In this document: one piece after another, positions 34,950 through 46,444 of the stretch
Position numbering within the stretch: position 1 is the stretch's first letter
How the letters are laid out: each line of letters opens with the position of its first letter
Assembly (NCBI GenBank): GCA_000711775.1
Contig: ARYC01000056.1
Span: 1-64,000 of the forward strand
Reading direction: 5' to 3'
Source: Oxytricha trifallax
Taxonomy: Eukaryota > Ciliophora > Spirotrichea > Sporadotrichida > Oxytrichidae
Length of the DNA: 64,000 nucleotides
Translations under genes and position numbers: made by a program
Notes under the pieces: generated by a model
The model's input: only the letters and a program-made list of their open reading frames with translations
Database searches by the model: none
Told to the model about the DNA's origin: nothing

Positions 34950-36300
34950 AGTTTAGCTGTCAACGAAAAATACATTCCCTATGAATGTTTAATATTATTA
35001 TTAAAAAAATAATAACATGTTATCTTAAGTTAATCAGGTCCCTTGAAGAATTATTATTGAAGAAAACATTATTCTTACATATTTCGAAACTAATGAAGAA
35101 TCATCAAAAATCAATTATATCAGCATATTTTTTGAATTAAAAGCTGTTACATTCCATGTGAATTTTAAATTCCTCTTAGCTCTATATTTAATTTGTATAA
35201 ATTTAAATAAATATTTTTTTTATTACTTACTAAAAATTTTTAAGCTCCATTTTCATCGAATATCTCAATTTTTAGTGTTTAATTATCAATCTTCCAATAT
35301 TCTTTGGGAACTCTAAGTCCACTACTAAATCTCACATTTACCAAGCCATCCATGCTTACGGTTTAAATTCTAGCAGACAACTCTTTCGAAATTTTGGATT
35401 AATCTTAAATGATAGTTGTAAAATTACTAGTCTATAGTACTTTAGGTTTCACTTTTACTTTAAGTTCGTAAATTTTAGAAAGTGGATAGGGGTTGTCGTC
35501 TGTTACATAAATTTTCACTTTGTAATCTGCGGACAGTGTTTCATTAGAAGTGATTATTTTGAAGTCTGGATAACTTCCTTGAAATATATTTGAAGCTAAA
35601 GCAAAATCAAATATGAATTATGTTTTTAAAAGACTTGATTAAAATCGACTTTTGTCACATGAGCGTTGTCAGAGTCAGCATCGTAGAAGTCTGGAAACCT
35701 ATAAGAAATAGTTTCTCCTGCAGTTAATTCTAACACTTATAGTGGTGATACATAATTAGGTGCAGCATTATTCACAGATACTAATTATAGTGGTATATTA
35801 AGTTGGCCATAGGCAGTATCGTTAACATTCATTAATTATAAATAAATATATATTTTAGTTTATTCAATACCCAAGACTTTACCTCAAGGTTGTGAATTGG
35901 ATTTAGGGCTTTAAATTTATCATCACATTAAACTGTGATATATTTTGAATTTATATTTGCTCCATTCACTATTCCAGTTAAGTAAACTGAATTTGTGTAT
36001 CCATAAGTTATAGGAAATACACAATCTTCATAATCTATAAATTCTTGAATATTTATTACTAATGGCCCTTGCCCTATTCTATACTTAATTGGAGTTTATC
36101 TTACATCAACTGGATTAGGATTTAAATTAGAGACATAACAGATGTAAAGTAATAACTTAAAAAAAATATTGTACGCTATTATAGTTAAAAATACGTATTA
36201 CTAAATATCAGGTCAAAGCTAACAGTAGCAGTTTTTCCACCTCCATAATCTCCTTTCAAAAATACATGCAATAAAGTCTCATTAAGAGCGACATTATTCG
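34950..36300 (-). CDS. Copy B membrane-protein gene: CADG-type ectodomain MDSs
   Basis: Reads IKYRIGQGPLVINIQEFIDY, EDCVFPITYGYTNSVYLTGI, PLQVLELTAGETISYRFPDF and DYKVKIYVTDDNPYPLSKIY, then IQTVSMDGLVNVRFSSGLRV and KIDNQTLKIEIFDENGA before a 65-bp IES and KRNLKFTWNVTAFNSKN. Cadherin-like strands with Asp turns, outside the cell. In copy A the linker KSWVAYTLK...VNDTAYGQ is open. In copy B the same place (about 35830-35860) has a frame change and TGA, so copy B may be damaged there, or holds a small IES. Confidence 0.65.
35183..35247. other. IES in the CADG region of copy B, pointer AGCTC
   Basis: 65 bp between direct repeats AGCTC (35178-35182 and 35243-35247). Removal joins ENGA to KRNLKFTW in frame on the minus strand. 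Same site as the copy-A IES at 7940-8034, which has the shorter pointer CTC. Confidence 0.7.
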
Positions 36301-36910
36301 TTTGGATTTTAAAATTTTAGCCAGTTGCATTAAAACTCATGTAAGTCAATAAGTTAATGTTTTATGAAGAATTATACCAAGCTGTCCACGTAAATGGACC
36401 ACATCTTCCATTTGTCAATTCCCCAAATTCATTGAAATTTATATAAATCTTTTTAATATTTTTCAATGATCAATATTAGTACTTCATGGTTTACCAAGTT
36501 GGCTTTGTTATATTATACTGATAATGGCTTAGTAAACCAGCTGCACTAGGGTATAAGATATTCTGAGCACAACTCACTTGAATTTCAACTAGGAATTTAA
36601 TAACATTATGATTGTTTTGAGTGAGAGTGCCCTTGAGAGTGACATTCCTATACCCTCTTTCTGCGATATTTGTAGTATATACAAATACTTTCCTAGTTGC
36701 ATTGTTGATTGTCGCAAAAGCTGGGACTGTAGTATTATCATCCAGGAAAATCTCATAGTCATAGTATATGCAAAATGCTGGAACTGAAGTCCAAGCTGTG
36801 AATGGGAGGGTCTAGGTAGGATTTTAAATTACAATAAAACAATAATAGATCTGAAGTTATGTAAACAGTGTCAGAAGGAGCATATGGGGTTATTATAGCA
36901 GTGGCACATT
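36301..36910 (-). CDS. Copy B membrane-protein gene: ectodomain MDS left of TBE5
   Basis: Continues the frame of copy A 17876-19110: GELTNGRCGPFTWTAWYNSS, and KPLSVQYNKANLVNHEVL without the foldback insert (single GGCTTTGT near 36502). One extra T near 36448 shifts the frame relative to copy A (IEKYQKVYINFNEFG in A). Ends at the TBE5 target ATT inside NITDQCATAIITP. Confidence 0.65.
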
Positions 36911-36991
36911 CAAAACCCCAAAACCCCTTAATGAGGTTTATAAGTGCTTTGATTTGTAGAGAATTTGTTAGGGGTTAGGGTTATTAATTAA

Positions 36992-38055
36992 ATGCGAGAC
37001 TAAAATTACAAGCTTTTGGGGTCTATTTATGATGAAGAGTATATAGATTTAGTGTTTAAACCGCGTTATGGATGTGATATGTATATTGGATAAGTCAAAC
37101 CAGTACTGAACTAAAAGTCTATTGCACTTCTCTTAAAACGAAATCCATCAACTTTTCACTTTCACTGCTTAAAAGCTGTGTAATTAAAACAAAAATAGCT
37201 GAATTCTTAGCCTAAGAGGAAGTCAAAGTTTCTATAGAAGCTTATTGACTATCATATCAATTAGAAAACCTTAAAGTATTGGGCTCACTTTTCTCTCGAC
37301 CAACAAGCTACTATGTTTCACCGCTAGTTCCCTGAGTTAAAGATCTCTGCTTAGCCTGTTGCAAACATTTATAAACAAAATGGAATCTCTTACAAAGGTG
37401 TAAATAGTATCAAGTGAGAATTGATTTCACTCATCCAATTTACAACAATAACTTAAATTATATTTATATTTAAATCCATAGAGCCTAATAGAATAATATT
37501 AAATTTATTCATGCTGACGAGGCTGTGTTTACTTTCAACACTTTCATCTAGAAGTATTAGTATAAGAGGCATAGTAATATAGAAGTATATGACTAGAAAG
37601 TTAAGGTATAAACAATGGCAATTCTTGGAGGAATTAGCGAGGATGCTGGTATAGAAACTTATGTTATTCATCCTCGCTCTATTAAGACAGAGCAGTATAT
37701 CAAGTTCTTAGAACAGCTGAGAGAGAAGTACCCTGAATAAGAGATTATACTGCTTGTTGATAATCTTTCTGTTCATAAGACTAAATAAACAAGGAAGAGT
37801 TATGAACAGCTTAGGATAACGCTAGTGTTCAACGTACCTTACAGTCCATAGTTTAATGGAATTGAGTTCTACTGAGGCATATTAAAAGGTCATTACAAGA
37901 AACTGCTGCTATACCACTTGATGCATGACCTACCTATCGATACAGTCGATTTTATAAAAAGTTCAGCGAAGAGAGTTGATAATTAGTTGGCATAATAGTG
38001 TGTTAAAGAAGGGAGAGTGAATGTATATAAATAAGTTTTTTAGTTAAGTTAATGA
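36992..38055 (+). pseudogene. TBE5 DDE transposase, broken
   Basis: ATG 36992 (MRDQNYKLLGSIYDEEYIDL) to TGA 38053-38055. The span is 1064 nt, so at least one net indel. The catalytic motifs ADEAVF, VDNLSVH and NGIEFY are kept. TGG of the conserved NGIEFYW has become TGA (about 37877), and the region after GISYKGVNSIK (about 37410) is out of frame. The 3' part reads HYKKLLLYHLMHDLPIDTVD as in other copies. Confidence 0.8.
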
Positions 38056-38077
38056 ATATATAAGACACATTTAAAAT

Positions 38078-38853
38078 TCTTTAGAGGGAGCTGGCTTCTC
38101 TTCTTGTCTTCTACTTCTTGCTTCCCTCCTCATAAGTTTCTTCTCTTCCTGCCAGCTCCTGCATCTATGTTCATTTAATCTGGTGGCTGAATATAAGAGT
38201 ATAGTTTCTCTCTTACTAACTTCATACTTTGTCTGCTACTTTCGCTCTTTGTGAAGCTTGCTCTATTCCTTTAATAAGAAATTGCCAGTACCAGATTTTT
38301 CTAAAGAGTTAAACTACAAATCTACTTGAAATATATGGGTGCTTCTGCAACTCTAATAACCAGCTCTCACTTATCTTGACCCCCTGTTTATCCTTATCAT
38401 CTGAGAGATGATGTACCTTTTCTTATGAGATTCATGAATAATTTCTTTCAAGTAAACACCTTTAATTGTTGCAAGTATGCCAAAGAAATAATTTCTTTCA
38501 GGTAGTTTATTTGACAACTACTTCTTAGTAGGCAGGTACTGCGAAACCTCTGGGTCATTCATAGCATCATCATATAAGTTAGTCACTGAGATTTCTGGAT
38601 AGTTTGGAATCTCTGCAAACTTTACATCTTAAGTTTTCAATGCTTTCTTCTCTTCGCAGAGTATCGCTCTTAGAAATGATATTTTAGTACCTTCTATCGT
38701 TGGCAGGAACAAACTAACTACATAATAAAGATAAGTTATTATGAGTTCATTACCTTGCTGCACCAGGTAGCGATGTAAATCGTCCTTGCTTCTAAATCTT
38801 TGAATCAATTCTTGTGCTTGCACTCTTTTCATTGCATCATTCATTGACTCCAT
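38078..38853 (-). pseudogene. TBE5 22-kDa-type protein, damaged
   Basis: ATG 38853 (MESMNDAMKRVQAQELIQRF). The frame is good to NKLPERNYFFGILATIKGVY, then broken after SHKKRY (about 38420). The intron segment is one base shorter than in other copies (GTAGATTTG for GTAAGATTTG, near 38302-38326), which also weakens its 5' splice site. The distal part keeps AGAGRKRRN-like sequence. Confidence 0.7.
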
Positions 38854-39574
38854 CTTGTTTAAAGATCTTAAAAATGATATTCAAATTTAAGTTTATTGAT
38901 TTCAATTATATACCTCTGTAAAACTTACTATTAAATATGGGCATCCTATAGGAGGTCAACCTCTAAGAAGGATATGGAGAAGGTTTTGAGAACTGGTTTC
39001 AAACTTGAGAGATTGATACTGTTATAGTTCTATATTTTTAAATTTAAATTGGTACGTACTTAATTAGGAGCAGCTCCTAAAATGCTAGTACTTAATTAGG
39101 AGCATTAATAAAAGCGAGTACTTAATTATGAGCACCCTAATTTTAATCATAAAATCACAAAATACCTCCTAAAGCAGTACGTACTTAATTAGGTGCACCT
39201 CATAATTTGGTACGTGCTGTATTCAACTTATTATTGATAGTAAAAATGGTTACTTTCTCACCCATATTTAAAGCCGGTTTGTCTCTTAGTGCTCATTTTT
39301 CTTGGCTAATACTCTAAAAACCTTCCTTCAAACTTATAGGATTACAAAGCTCTCTTATGAGCTCTGAGTTATAAATGCAGTTTTATAATTTTAAATTCAA
39401 ATTTAAATATGAGCGCTAACATTTTAAGAAAACAACAGCACTTCCATCAAACTAAATGAGACTTACCTTTGGTAGCAATAAAAAGTGTGATAGCTGCGAG
39501 ATGAACTCTCATAAAGAACTACCAGAGCTATCGCTTGAGGTCTCTATTATTAAAATAGAAATTAATAATATAAA

Positions 39575-40868
39575 ATATTGGCAAACAAGTATGTGGGAGA
39601 CAGAGAAGAGTAGAAAATTAGAAATTAAATTTCAATGTAAGCAGAGGAAGTTGAAGTATATTTTTGTGAGAAGTTTGAAAGAGACTTCACTCATAAATCT
39701 AGATGGTACAGGCATATGAAGGTACATAAGGAAGCTAAGCCTACTGTATACTTAAAACATGACAAAGTTGATGGAAAGTATGATTGCTTTGAGTGCCATA
39801 AGCAGTACTCTCAAACAAGAGATTTAAGGAATCATCTTTTAAAAGCTCACAAGAAAGATTTTAGAGATTGAAAAGGATGATGGTGATTTGAAGCTACTAA
39901 ACAAAAGAAAAGCAAGAGAATCTTCGAAAGTGGTAGAGCTCAAACAAGTTAGTGAATCAAAATATGTGAGGAAATCACGCAACCTACTAGCATCCGAAAT
40001 CACAAAGATCATGATAAAAATTCAATATAAAAAGATTCCTGTTCTTGCCTAAATTGTCCTAGACACTTCACTTTAAAGCTACCTTATTTAAGATGACTCC
40101 TTTGATAAGAAAGTTATTAATGATCATCAATATGCATACAAGGTGTATCACTTCAACTATCTCTTAAGTGATGATAAATATTAAATGGAGTTAACTAATG
40201 AGTATTTAAGTACTCACTCAGGCTAAGTTTAAAGAGTGCAAATAATTAATAAAGCTAGATGCTGTTCTCCTAGGCAAAGATCATGTAGCTTTCAGACTAC
40301 CACTCTTTGAAATAACACTAAAAGATTTCATAACAGATCAAAGGATTCATAAGTAACAAGCAGAAACAGGAACTCAGACCATACAAGGCATTAATGAGCT
40401 TCATAAGTTAGGGTTTGTTCACATATATTTAAAGCCAGAAAATATAATGATAAACTTTTCACTAGTAAGAGTAGCAATAATTGATTTCAACAGAGCCTAA
40501 AGAGTGGAATTATCAAGGCTTGGAACTGTAATGAGAACACCAGGCTATTATCCAGAAAGAGAAGACTGGAGAGATGGTGACTATTAGTGGGATGAATGGG
40601 CTTTAGCAGCAATAATAATAGAGTGAGATATGCCTCGCAACGATTACTACTCTACAAAGTGCGAGAAAGATGGTAAGCAAAGGATAAAGCAATTTATAGA
40701 AAGAAACAGAGCCTCTCAATCAATGGAAAAAATGGCAGAGTCAATAATTATAAAACCAAACTAAAGATCAGATATATCAATAGAGTAGATAGAGTAGATA
40801 GAGTTGTGGTTAAGTAGGGTAAACTTCAGACCTCTTCCACATGATCCAAAAGTGTATTCTGAGAGATT
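39575..40868 (+). pseudogene. TBE5 zinc-finger/kinase protein, start and catalytic residues lost
   Basis: The ATG of TBE4 (ATGGCAAATAAG) is TTGGCAAACAAG here, near 39575. The catalytic loop reads VHIYLKPENI, so the HRD Arg and Asp are gone, followed by AIIDFNRA. The terminal TGA of TBE4 is changed to AGA near 40872, so the frame runs on into the element end. Zinc-finger stretches (CDKCERDF-like; DKVDGKYDCFECHKQ) remain readable. Confidence 0.75.
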
Positions 40869-40993
40869 AAATTAAATACATTTTCTATAAATTTCACATC
40901 AACACCTATTAATAACCCTAACCCCTAACAAATTCCCTACATTCCCTACAAATCAAAGCACTTAAAACCTCATTAATGGGTTTTGGGGTTTTG

Positions 40994-42112
40994 ATTAATC
41001 CGTAATATTGATTGTCATTTTTTAAGTCGAGCACACGAAATTGGTTGCTAAGCATCCCTTGACATCTATAGTATAAAACTTTGGAGGAAGGGCTTTTGAA
41101 GTATTATTATCATTATTTAATGCTGTACAGAAACTAATACTGGGGCTTAAGCCAGCCAGATAGAGATAATCAGATATTCATACTTTGAAATTTGGCGATC
41201 TAATTTCATCTGTCCAAGAGGAAGTTACTCCATATACTGGACTGACTAGTTTCAAACCGCGTACGTTCACCGATTGCCATAGGTAGGACTCATGCTTTTG
41301 AAGTATAGAGAATGAAATTCTAAGATGAATCAAAAGAGAAGAATCATTAATTACTTTATTCAGAAATTATTAATTTTATTAATAAATAACAATTTGAAAA
41401 TTTTAAACTCAAAAAATTCAATATATATATTGAATGAGTTGCTTATTAGGTTACCAGTATCAACATCTGTAAATGTATATGTATAATAGACACATTACTT
41501 TTTGTCTTATATTGATAAAAGTATAGTAAAAAGCTTATAAAAAATATTATAATTCCACAACCGCCCATCGATGATAGCCAGTTTGCGGTATAGATAACAT
41601 GAGAGTTGGCAGTGCTGTTCATGATATCATAAACACCAACATCACCAATTGGGAAACTAGTAATGTCAGAGCATTTGCAATCGCAAGCTAATTTACTATT
41701 AAATCTCACTTTAAATATAAAATGTTTTAAGCAATGTTGATATTAACAGTCCTTGTCCCTGTATGAAGCCCATCACCTGTTAAACCAGTAATGGTAAAAG
41801 AATAAGACCCTACTGCCAATTCATTATTGGTATCTACACTTAATGAGCCTGTCGATGAATCAAATTAGAACACATTTAATACTGTTGGACAGGCTGTTCC
41901 ATTTGTGAATTAGCATGAATAAGTAGATATTTCAATTATCTTATGTTTCTTTTGGGAATTATCCATTTGCAATTAAAACTTAATAAAATTTTAAAGATAC
42001 TTAAGGACATCCGTAGTTATCAAATATGCAAGTGAAAATATTGTTACTAATAGTTTGTGCTGTATTGTAAACATAATAGGTAGAGCTATATGCAGTAAGG
42101 GGGTTCACTTCA
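40994..42112 (-). CDS. Copy B membrane-protein gene: ectodomain MDSs right of TBE5
   Basis: Continues from 36910: CSTQKMTINITDQCATAIIT across the TBE5 target. Then islands near 41040-41340 and 41446-41935 (RFNSKLACDCKCSDITSFPI; VGVYDIMNSTANSHVIYTAN) and 41995-42110. High identity to copy A 19110-20045. An extra stretch at 41120-41290 (GGCTTAAGCCAGCCAG) has no copy-A match. AT-rich gaps are IES-like. Confidence 0.65.
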
Positions 42113-42683
42113 TTTAAAAATTTAGCTAAAATAGCTTATTTTGAGTAAATTAATTAAGTAAATCAAGATTACACATTTCTCTATATTTATATTAATATTT
42201 TTATATTTTTAGGTACTCTACCGCATTTGAGCTGTTTTGCGGTAGAGTACCTTAATTATATTAATTAAAAATTAAATTAAATTTAAATGCTATAGTTAAA
42301 AGTGAAAAATTTCTCTATAAAAAGTAATATTATATTTAATTATAATTATAAGGAGTGAATAATCTAAAATTTAATATTTGAAAAACCAATAATCTATACA
42401 TAGAGTTGCAAAATTAAGTAATATCTTTGATTTATTCACTCCTTATAATTATAATTAAATATAATATTACTTTTTATAGAGAAATTTTTCACTTTTAACT
42501 ATAGCATTTAAATTTAATTTAATTTTTTAATTAATATAATTAAGGTACTCTACCGCAAAACAGCTCAAATGCGGTAGAGTACCTAAAAATATAAAAATAT
42601 TAATATAAATATAGAGAAATGTGTAATCTTGAATTACTTAATAAATTTACTCAAAATAAGCTATTTTAGCTAAATTTTTAAAA
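42113..42683. mobile_element. 571-bp foldback element with a hairpin in each arm
   Basis: Arms of about 250 bp from TTTAAAAATTTAGCTAAAAT to its complement, loop about 42370-42425. Each arm contains a 40-bp hairpin with stem GGTACTCTACCGCA/TGCGGTAGAGTACC (42212-42251 and 42544-42583). No ORF. Absent from the matching place in copy A (about 20040). Target duplication not resolved in this AT-rich flank. Confidence 0.85.
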
Positions 42684-43109
42684 TTTTTAGAGTTATAGAA
42701 AATGTCAATAATTATTTTTATTATAAGTAATTACATTACTTGAGAATTGTCAAATTATAGTTCCTATTTTAACGAAGTATATTTAAAAAAAATAAAATAT
42801 CTATGAATTAAGAATATATAAATTAATTAAATTAAGATTATTTGGTTAAATATCCTTGAATAATTGATACAATTCTTAATAATTATGAATAATTTATGAT
42901 TTTAAAATAAAATTTCAAATAAAATATATAATATAATTTAAAGTTTATTTTTAATTTAAATTATATGTGTTGACTGGATAATTTTATGTAAATCAATAAA
43001 TTTTACATTTGATTTATTTAAAACTAGAAATAAAATTCTTATTTAAAAATAATTAGTCCTAAAAAGAATTATTTTATACTTTAGATATCTAAATATCTTG
43101 ATATTTTGG

Positions 43110-43210
43110 CATTTTTTCTAATTATAGTTGCAATTTACCAGAAAGTGGATAGTAACTGGATATTGATTGTAATTTGAAGAACTAAAGTAGGCTCTGATAT
43201 ATACTGTATA
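43110..43210 (-). CDS. Copy B membrane-protein gene: MDS end, cut by the 43210-44960 insertion
   Basis: Matches copy A 24035-24130 (ATAGTAACTGGATATTG in both). After about 43210 the copy-A sequence resumes only at about 44960. Confidence 0.55.
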
Positions 43211-43431
43211 TTAAAAACCCAAATTTCTAAATATAGTTTGAGCTTTATTTGGAGTAGATAAGTGGGGCGATATAAATTTATATTAATATTTTCAAAGTAT
43301 TAATTTACTTTACAATGTCCATTGACAGATAAAAATTAATTTTTGCTAGTAATTAAACATATTTATTTCGTTTAAAAAGAATTTAGCAAAATAATAATTT
43401 CTCTCAGAATCATATTGACTTAAATTTTAAG

Positions 43432-43925
43432 TTTTAGGCATCGTAAGTTTCATTACATGCATATTTCTCCATAAACTTTAGCCAATATGTATAGTCAAAA
43501 TTCTACTACTTTCAAGACTATCAACAGAGTGAAGAGAGTAATGATTGATCTTAGAGTGCCATTATATAGTAATAATTTAAACTATATAATAATATCGATA
43601 CACTGATGATTCAAATGTTATACTTTCAGATTTTATAATGGGAGTATAATGAATTTGCATGAACTTTGTTATGTTCAATGAGTCTTGAAGCCTTAAGAAT
43701 CTTATGCTGAACCTCTACTCTAATTACAGAAGAAGTTGTTATCGATTATGAAAGTTTAATAGATTTAAAACATTGTCACATTTATATTAAAATCTTAGGA
43801 AATGATACTTAATGAGAGAGAAGTGGGTCAACTGTTCAATTTACTCTAAGTATATGAACATGAATATGAAGACAAAATGTATCAAAAAAGTAAATCAACT
43901 ATACTTTTCAAATAATTGAACTTCA
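43432..43925 (+). pseudogene. Decayed TBE transposase fragment
   Basis: About 500 bp alignable by eye to the plus-strand sense of TBE transposases: TTTCAAGACTATCAACAGAG and TAGTAATAATTTAAACTATA are nearly the same as the complement of TBE2 13590-13665. Further matches to the ADEAVF and VYDQKVKV regions are weak. No open frame. It has no telomere-like ends, so it is an old relic, older than TBE1-TBE5. Confidence 0.75.
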
Positions 43926-43929
43926 GTAT

Positions 43930-44938
43930 TATTAAGCGAGTATAATTAAAATGGGGAGACTGTTAAAATTAAATCAAAAAAGAGATCAAATAAAATTATG
44001 TTCATATCAATATACATGTGTTAAGATAAAACAGTCACTAATTTGAAATATGTTTGAGTAGATCCTTATTTAACTTTAATTAATAAATCAACTATCTAAA
44101 AATGGAATTTTTGTTTTTTTCAACTTTTCTGATTTATTTCTATTTTAGCGCAGTGATCAAGTTAATGCTGTAGCTGATCTCTAAGTTTTTCATAAATTTT
44201 TCATAGATATCTTCAGGGTATCTTCAGGGTATCTTCAGGATATCTTCCTTAAAAAATAAAAAGTGTGGAGACTGTGGAGAGTGTGGAGTTTAGCATCTCC
44301 AATAACAGTGGAAATAGCATCAATATCACCAATAGTCTCAAAATCAAGAATTATTAGGAGTCTGATTGAAATTCTAGAGAATTTTAAAATTTTACATCAC
44401 TGATTTTTTCATCGTTTTCAACAACATTATCTTCATCATCATCTTCAATATTAGGTCTCACATCTATGAATTTTAGAAAAACAAGAAGTTTTAGAAAAAA
44501 TCTCAGACTCCTAATAATGCTTGATTTTGAGAATATTGGTGATATTGATGCTATTTCCACTGTTTTTAGAGATGCTAAACTCCACACTCTCCACACTCTT
44601 CACACTTTTTATTTTTTAAGGAAGATATCCTGAAGATACCCTGAAGATACCCTGAAGATATCTATGAAAAATTTATGAAAAACTTAGAGATCAGCTACAG
44701 CATCAACTTGATCACTGCGCTAAAATAGAAATAAATCAGAAAAGTTGAAAAAAACAAAAATTCCATTTTTAGATAGTTGATTAATTAATTAAAGTTAAAT
44801 AAGGATCTACTCAAACATATTTCAAATTAGTGACTGTTTTATCTTAACACATGTATATTGATATGAACATAATTTTATTTGATCTCTTTTTTGATTTAAT
44901 TTTAACAGTCTCCCCATTTTAATTATACTCGCTTAATA
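43930..44938. mobile_element. 1-kb near-perfect palindromic element
   Basis: Arms of roughly 400 bp starting TATTAAGCGAGTATAATT and ending with its complement; central part about 44340-44540 less regular. A short tandem GGGTATCTTCA lies at 44211-44250 and is mirrored at 44620-44660. A 70-codon frame (44384-44596) arises from the arms and is not considered a gene. Flanking duplication not resolved. Confidence 0.85.
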
Positions 44939-44959
44939 TAATTAAGATATTTTGAGATA

Positions 44960-45480
44960 ATGATTGAGATGGTGCTGTTAGCAGATATACAGCACTACTC
45001 TCAACTTTAATTTACATAGTACCACTGTTGAAAGTGACAACTGGATCAGGAGTATTACCCGATGAGTCAACAACCACGTAAGTAATAGGTTAGCATGTGA
45101 TTCCTACTGAAGGATGAGTAAATGGAGGTACAGTATAGTAGTCAGCAGGTGAATTAATATAGTAGTTTTAATCACCTAAAGTTCCAGTTGGAGTGACTGA
45201 TAATCCATTGCAAGGATTTGGTATCGTTACTTTAAATTCCAAGTAATCACTATCTGTTCCACCTGATACTTGACCATTAATTCTTAGAGTAAATAAATAA
45301 ACATTTAAAAATAGTCCTTACTCCAGCATCCTACCATCTACTTGTGTTAATATAAACAGTCCTAGTTCCTGTATTAATTGTAAAATATGGTGCAACAGCA
45401 GGTGATCCATCAACATAGAGAGTATATATTATTGGTAAGCAATTACCATTTAAAATCCAAATTTTTATCTTGACTTTTTA
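44960..45480 (-). CDS. Copy B membrane-protein gene: outer ectodomain MDS
   Basis: Counterpart of copy A 24130-24660. Frame with VTFNSGTM, DSSGNTPDPVVT and NPCNGLSVTPTG-like stretches, Cys-spaced, Thr/Ser-rich. A surface-repeat region. Base-level identity to copy A is lower than in the membrane block. Confidence 0.65.
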
Positions 45481-45484
45481 GTTT

Positions 45485-46340
45485 TTATTTCCATTATTAT
45501 TTCATTTATTCATGTATAAGTTATCTACAATTAATAAAGTTCAGATATTATAATTTAAGTGAATGTTGATTTTTTTACGATTTTAAAATTAAAAAATGTG
45601 CAAGATAATAAAAAAAACATTTAGATTAAATTAAAAAATAATGTTATTTATTCAGGACAATTTTAAATATGATCTACAAATATTTTTCTATAAAAGTCCA
45701 TATTACTTGGAAGTATTGAATTTGAAAATATATCTTCATAAATTAATGATTAGAAATTAATTTATTTTAGTAGCGTAATGACATTTAATACGTAATCTTC
45801 TTAATATATAAAAGACTTGAAAAGAAAGAATGATTATCTCATGGCTAATATCTGTCAACAATTCCCTTAACTAAAATTGCGTTTATAATCTATTGCAATT
45901 TATTTTTAAAAAAATAAAGAATAATTTAAAGAATAAATTCATCATGAAAACAATAGAATTTAATTATACTTTTTATAAAAGATTTAATTATGCTTCAATG
46001 AGCTGATAAGCTTAAAAATAAAATTATCAAATTTACACGAAGTAAAATTATTTAGCATGATTTTAATTCATTTAAAACTTGGAAAAATTATGGTACAACT
46101 AAAATATAATTTAAAATCTAAAATAAATCTCTATAACCATTTTTTAAATATAGTTTAAAATATTTTCTTTATAAAAATGATAACAAATCCAAAATGAATA
46201 AAAAATATTTTTCTTTATTATTTTGAATAATATTTCGAATAATGTATATTTTGTTATATTGATTTATATTAACTCAATAAAATTAGAAGAATTTGTTTTT
46301 AGTTTTAATTGTATACTTATAAATTTCTTTAAAATAAAAT
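45485..46340. other. Non-coding AT-rich segment, probable IES
   Basis: No frame, no element ends. Occupies the place of copy-A 24665-25930 with unrelated sequence. Confidence 0.5.
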
Positions 46341-46344
46341 AAAA

Positions 46345-46440
46345 TACTGTCCAATAAGGATAATAAATGCCCTAAGATCCTGAGCCTAGAGTATATGAAG
46401 TGTCTGAAACACCAGTAGATTGTATATAGGATGAGCACAA
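46345..46440 (-). CDS. Copy B membrane-protein gene: short ectodomain MDS
   Basis: About 95 bp matching copy A 25935-26040; both flanks diverge at once, as expected for an MDS between IESs. Confidence 0.5.
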
Positions 46441-46444
46441 TAAT

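Larger units (their letters stand above)
36911..40993. mobile_element. TBE transposon copy 5, inverted
   Basis: 4083 bp. Left end CAAAACCCCAAAACCCC at 36911, right end GGGTTTTGGGGTTTTG to 40993 (one G short), target duplication ATT (36908-36910 and 40994-40996). Gene order is reversed relative to TBE1-TBE4: transposase on plus, 22-kDa-type on minus, kinase on plus. All three genes carry lesions. Copy A keeps the empty site GCACATTAATCTG. Confidence 0.95.

Noticed and set aside
44384..44596. 70-codon minus-strand frame
   Set aside because: Lies in the arms and centre of the 43930-44938 palindrome; produced by the symmetry.
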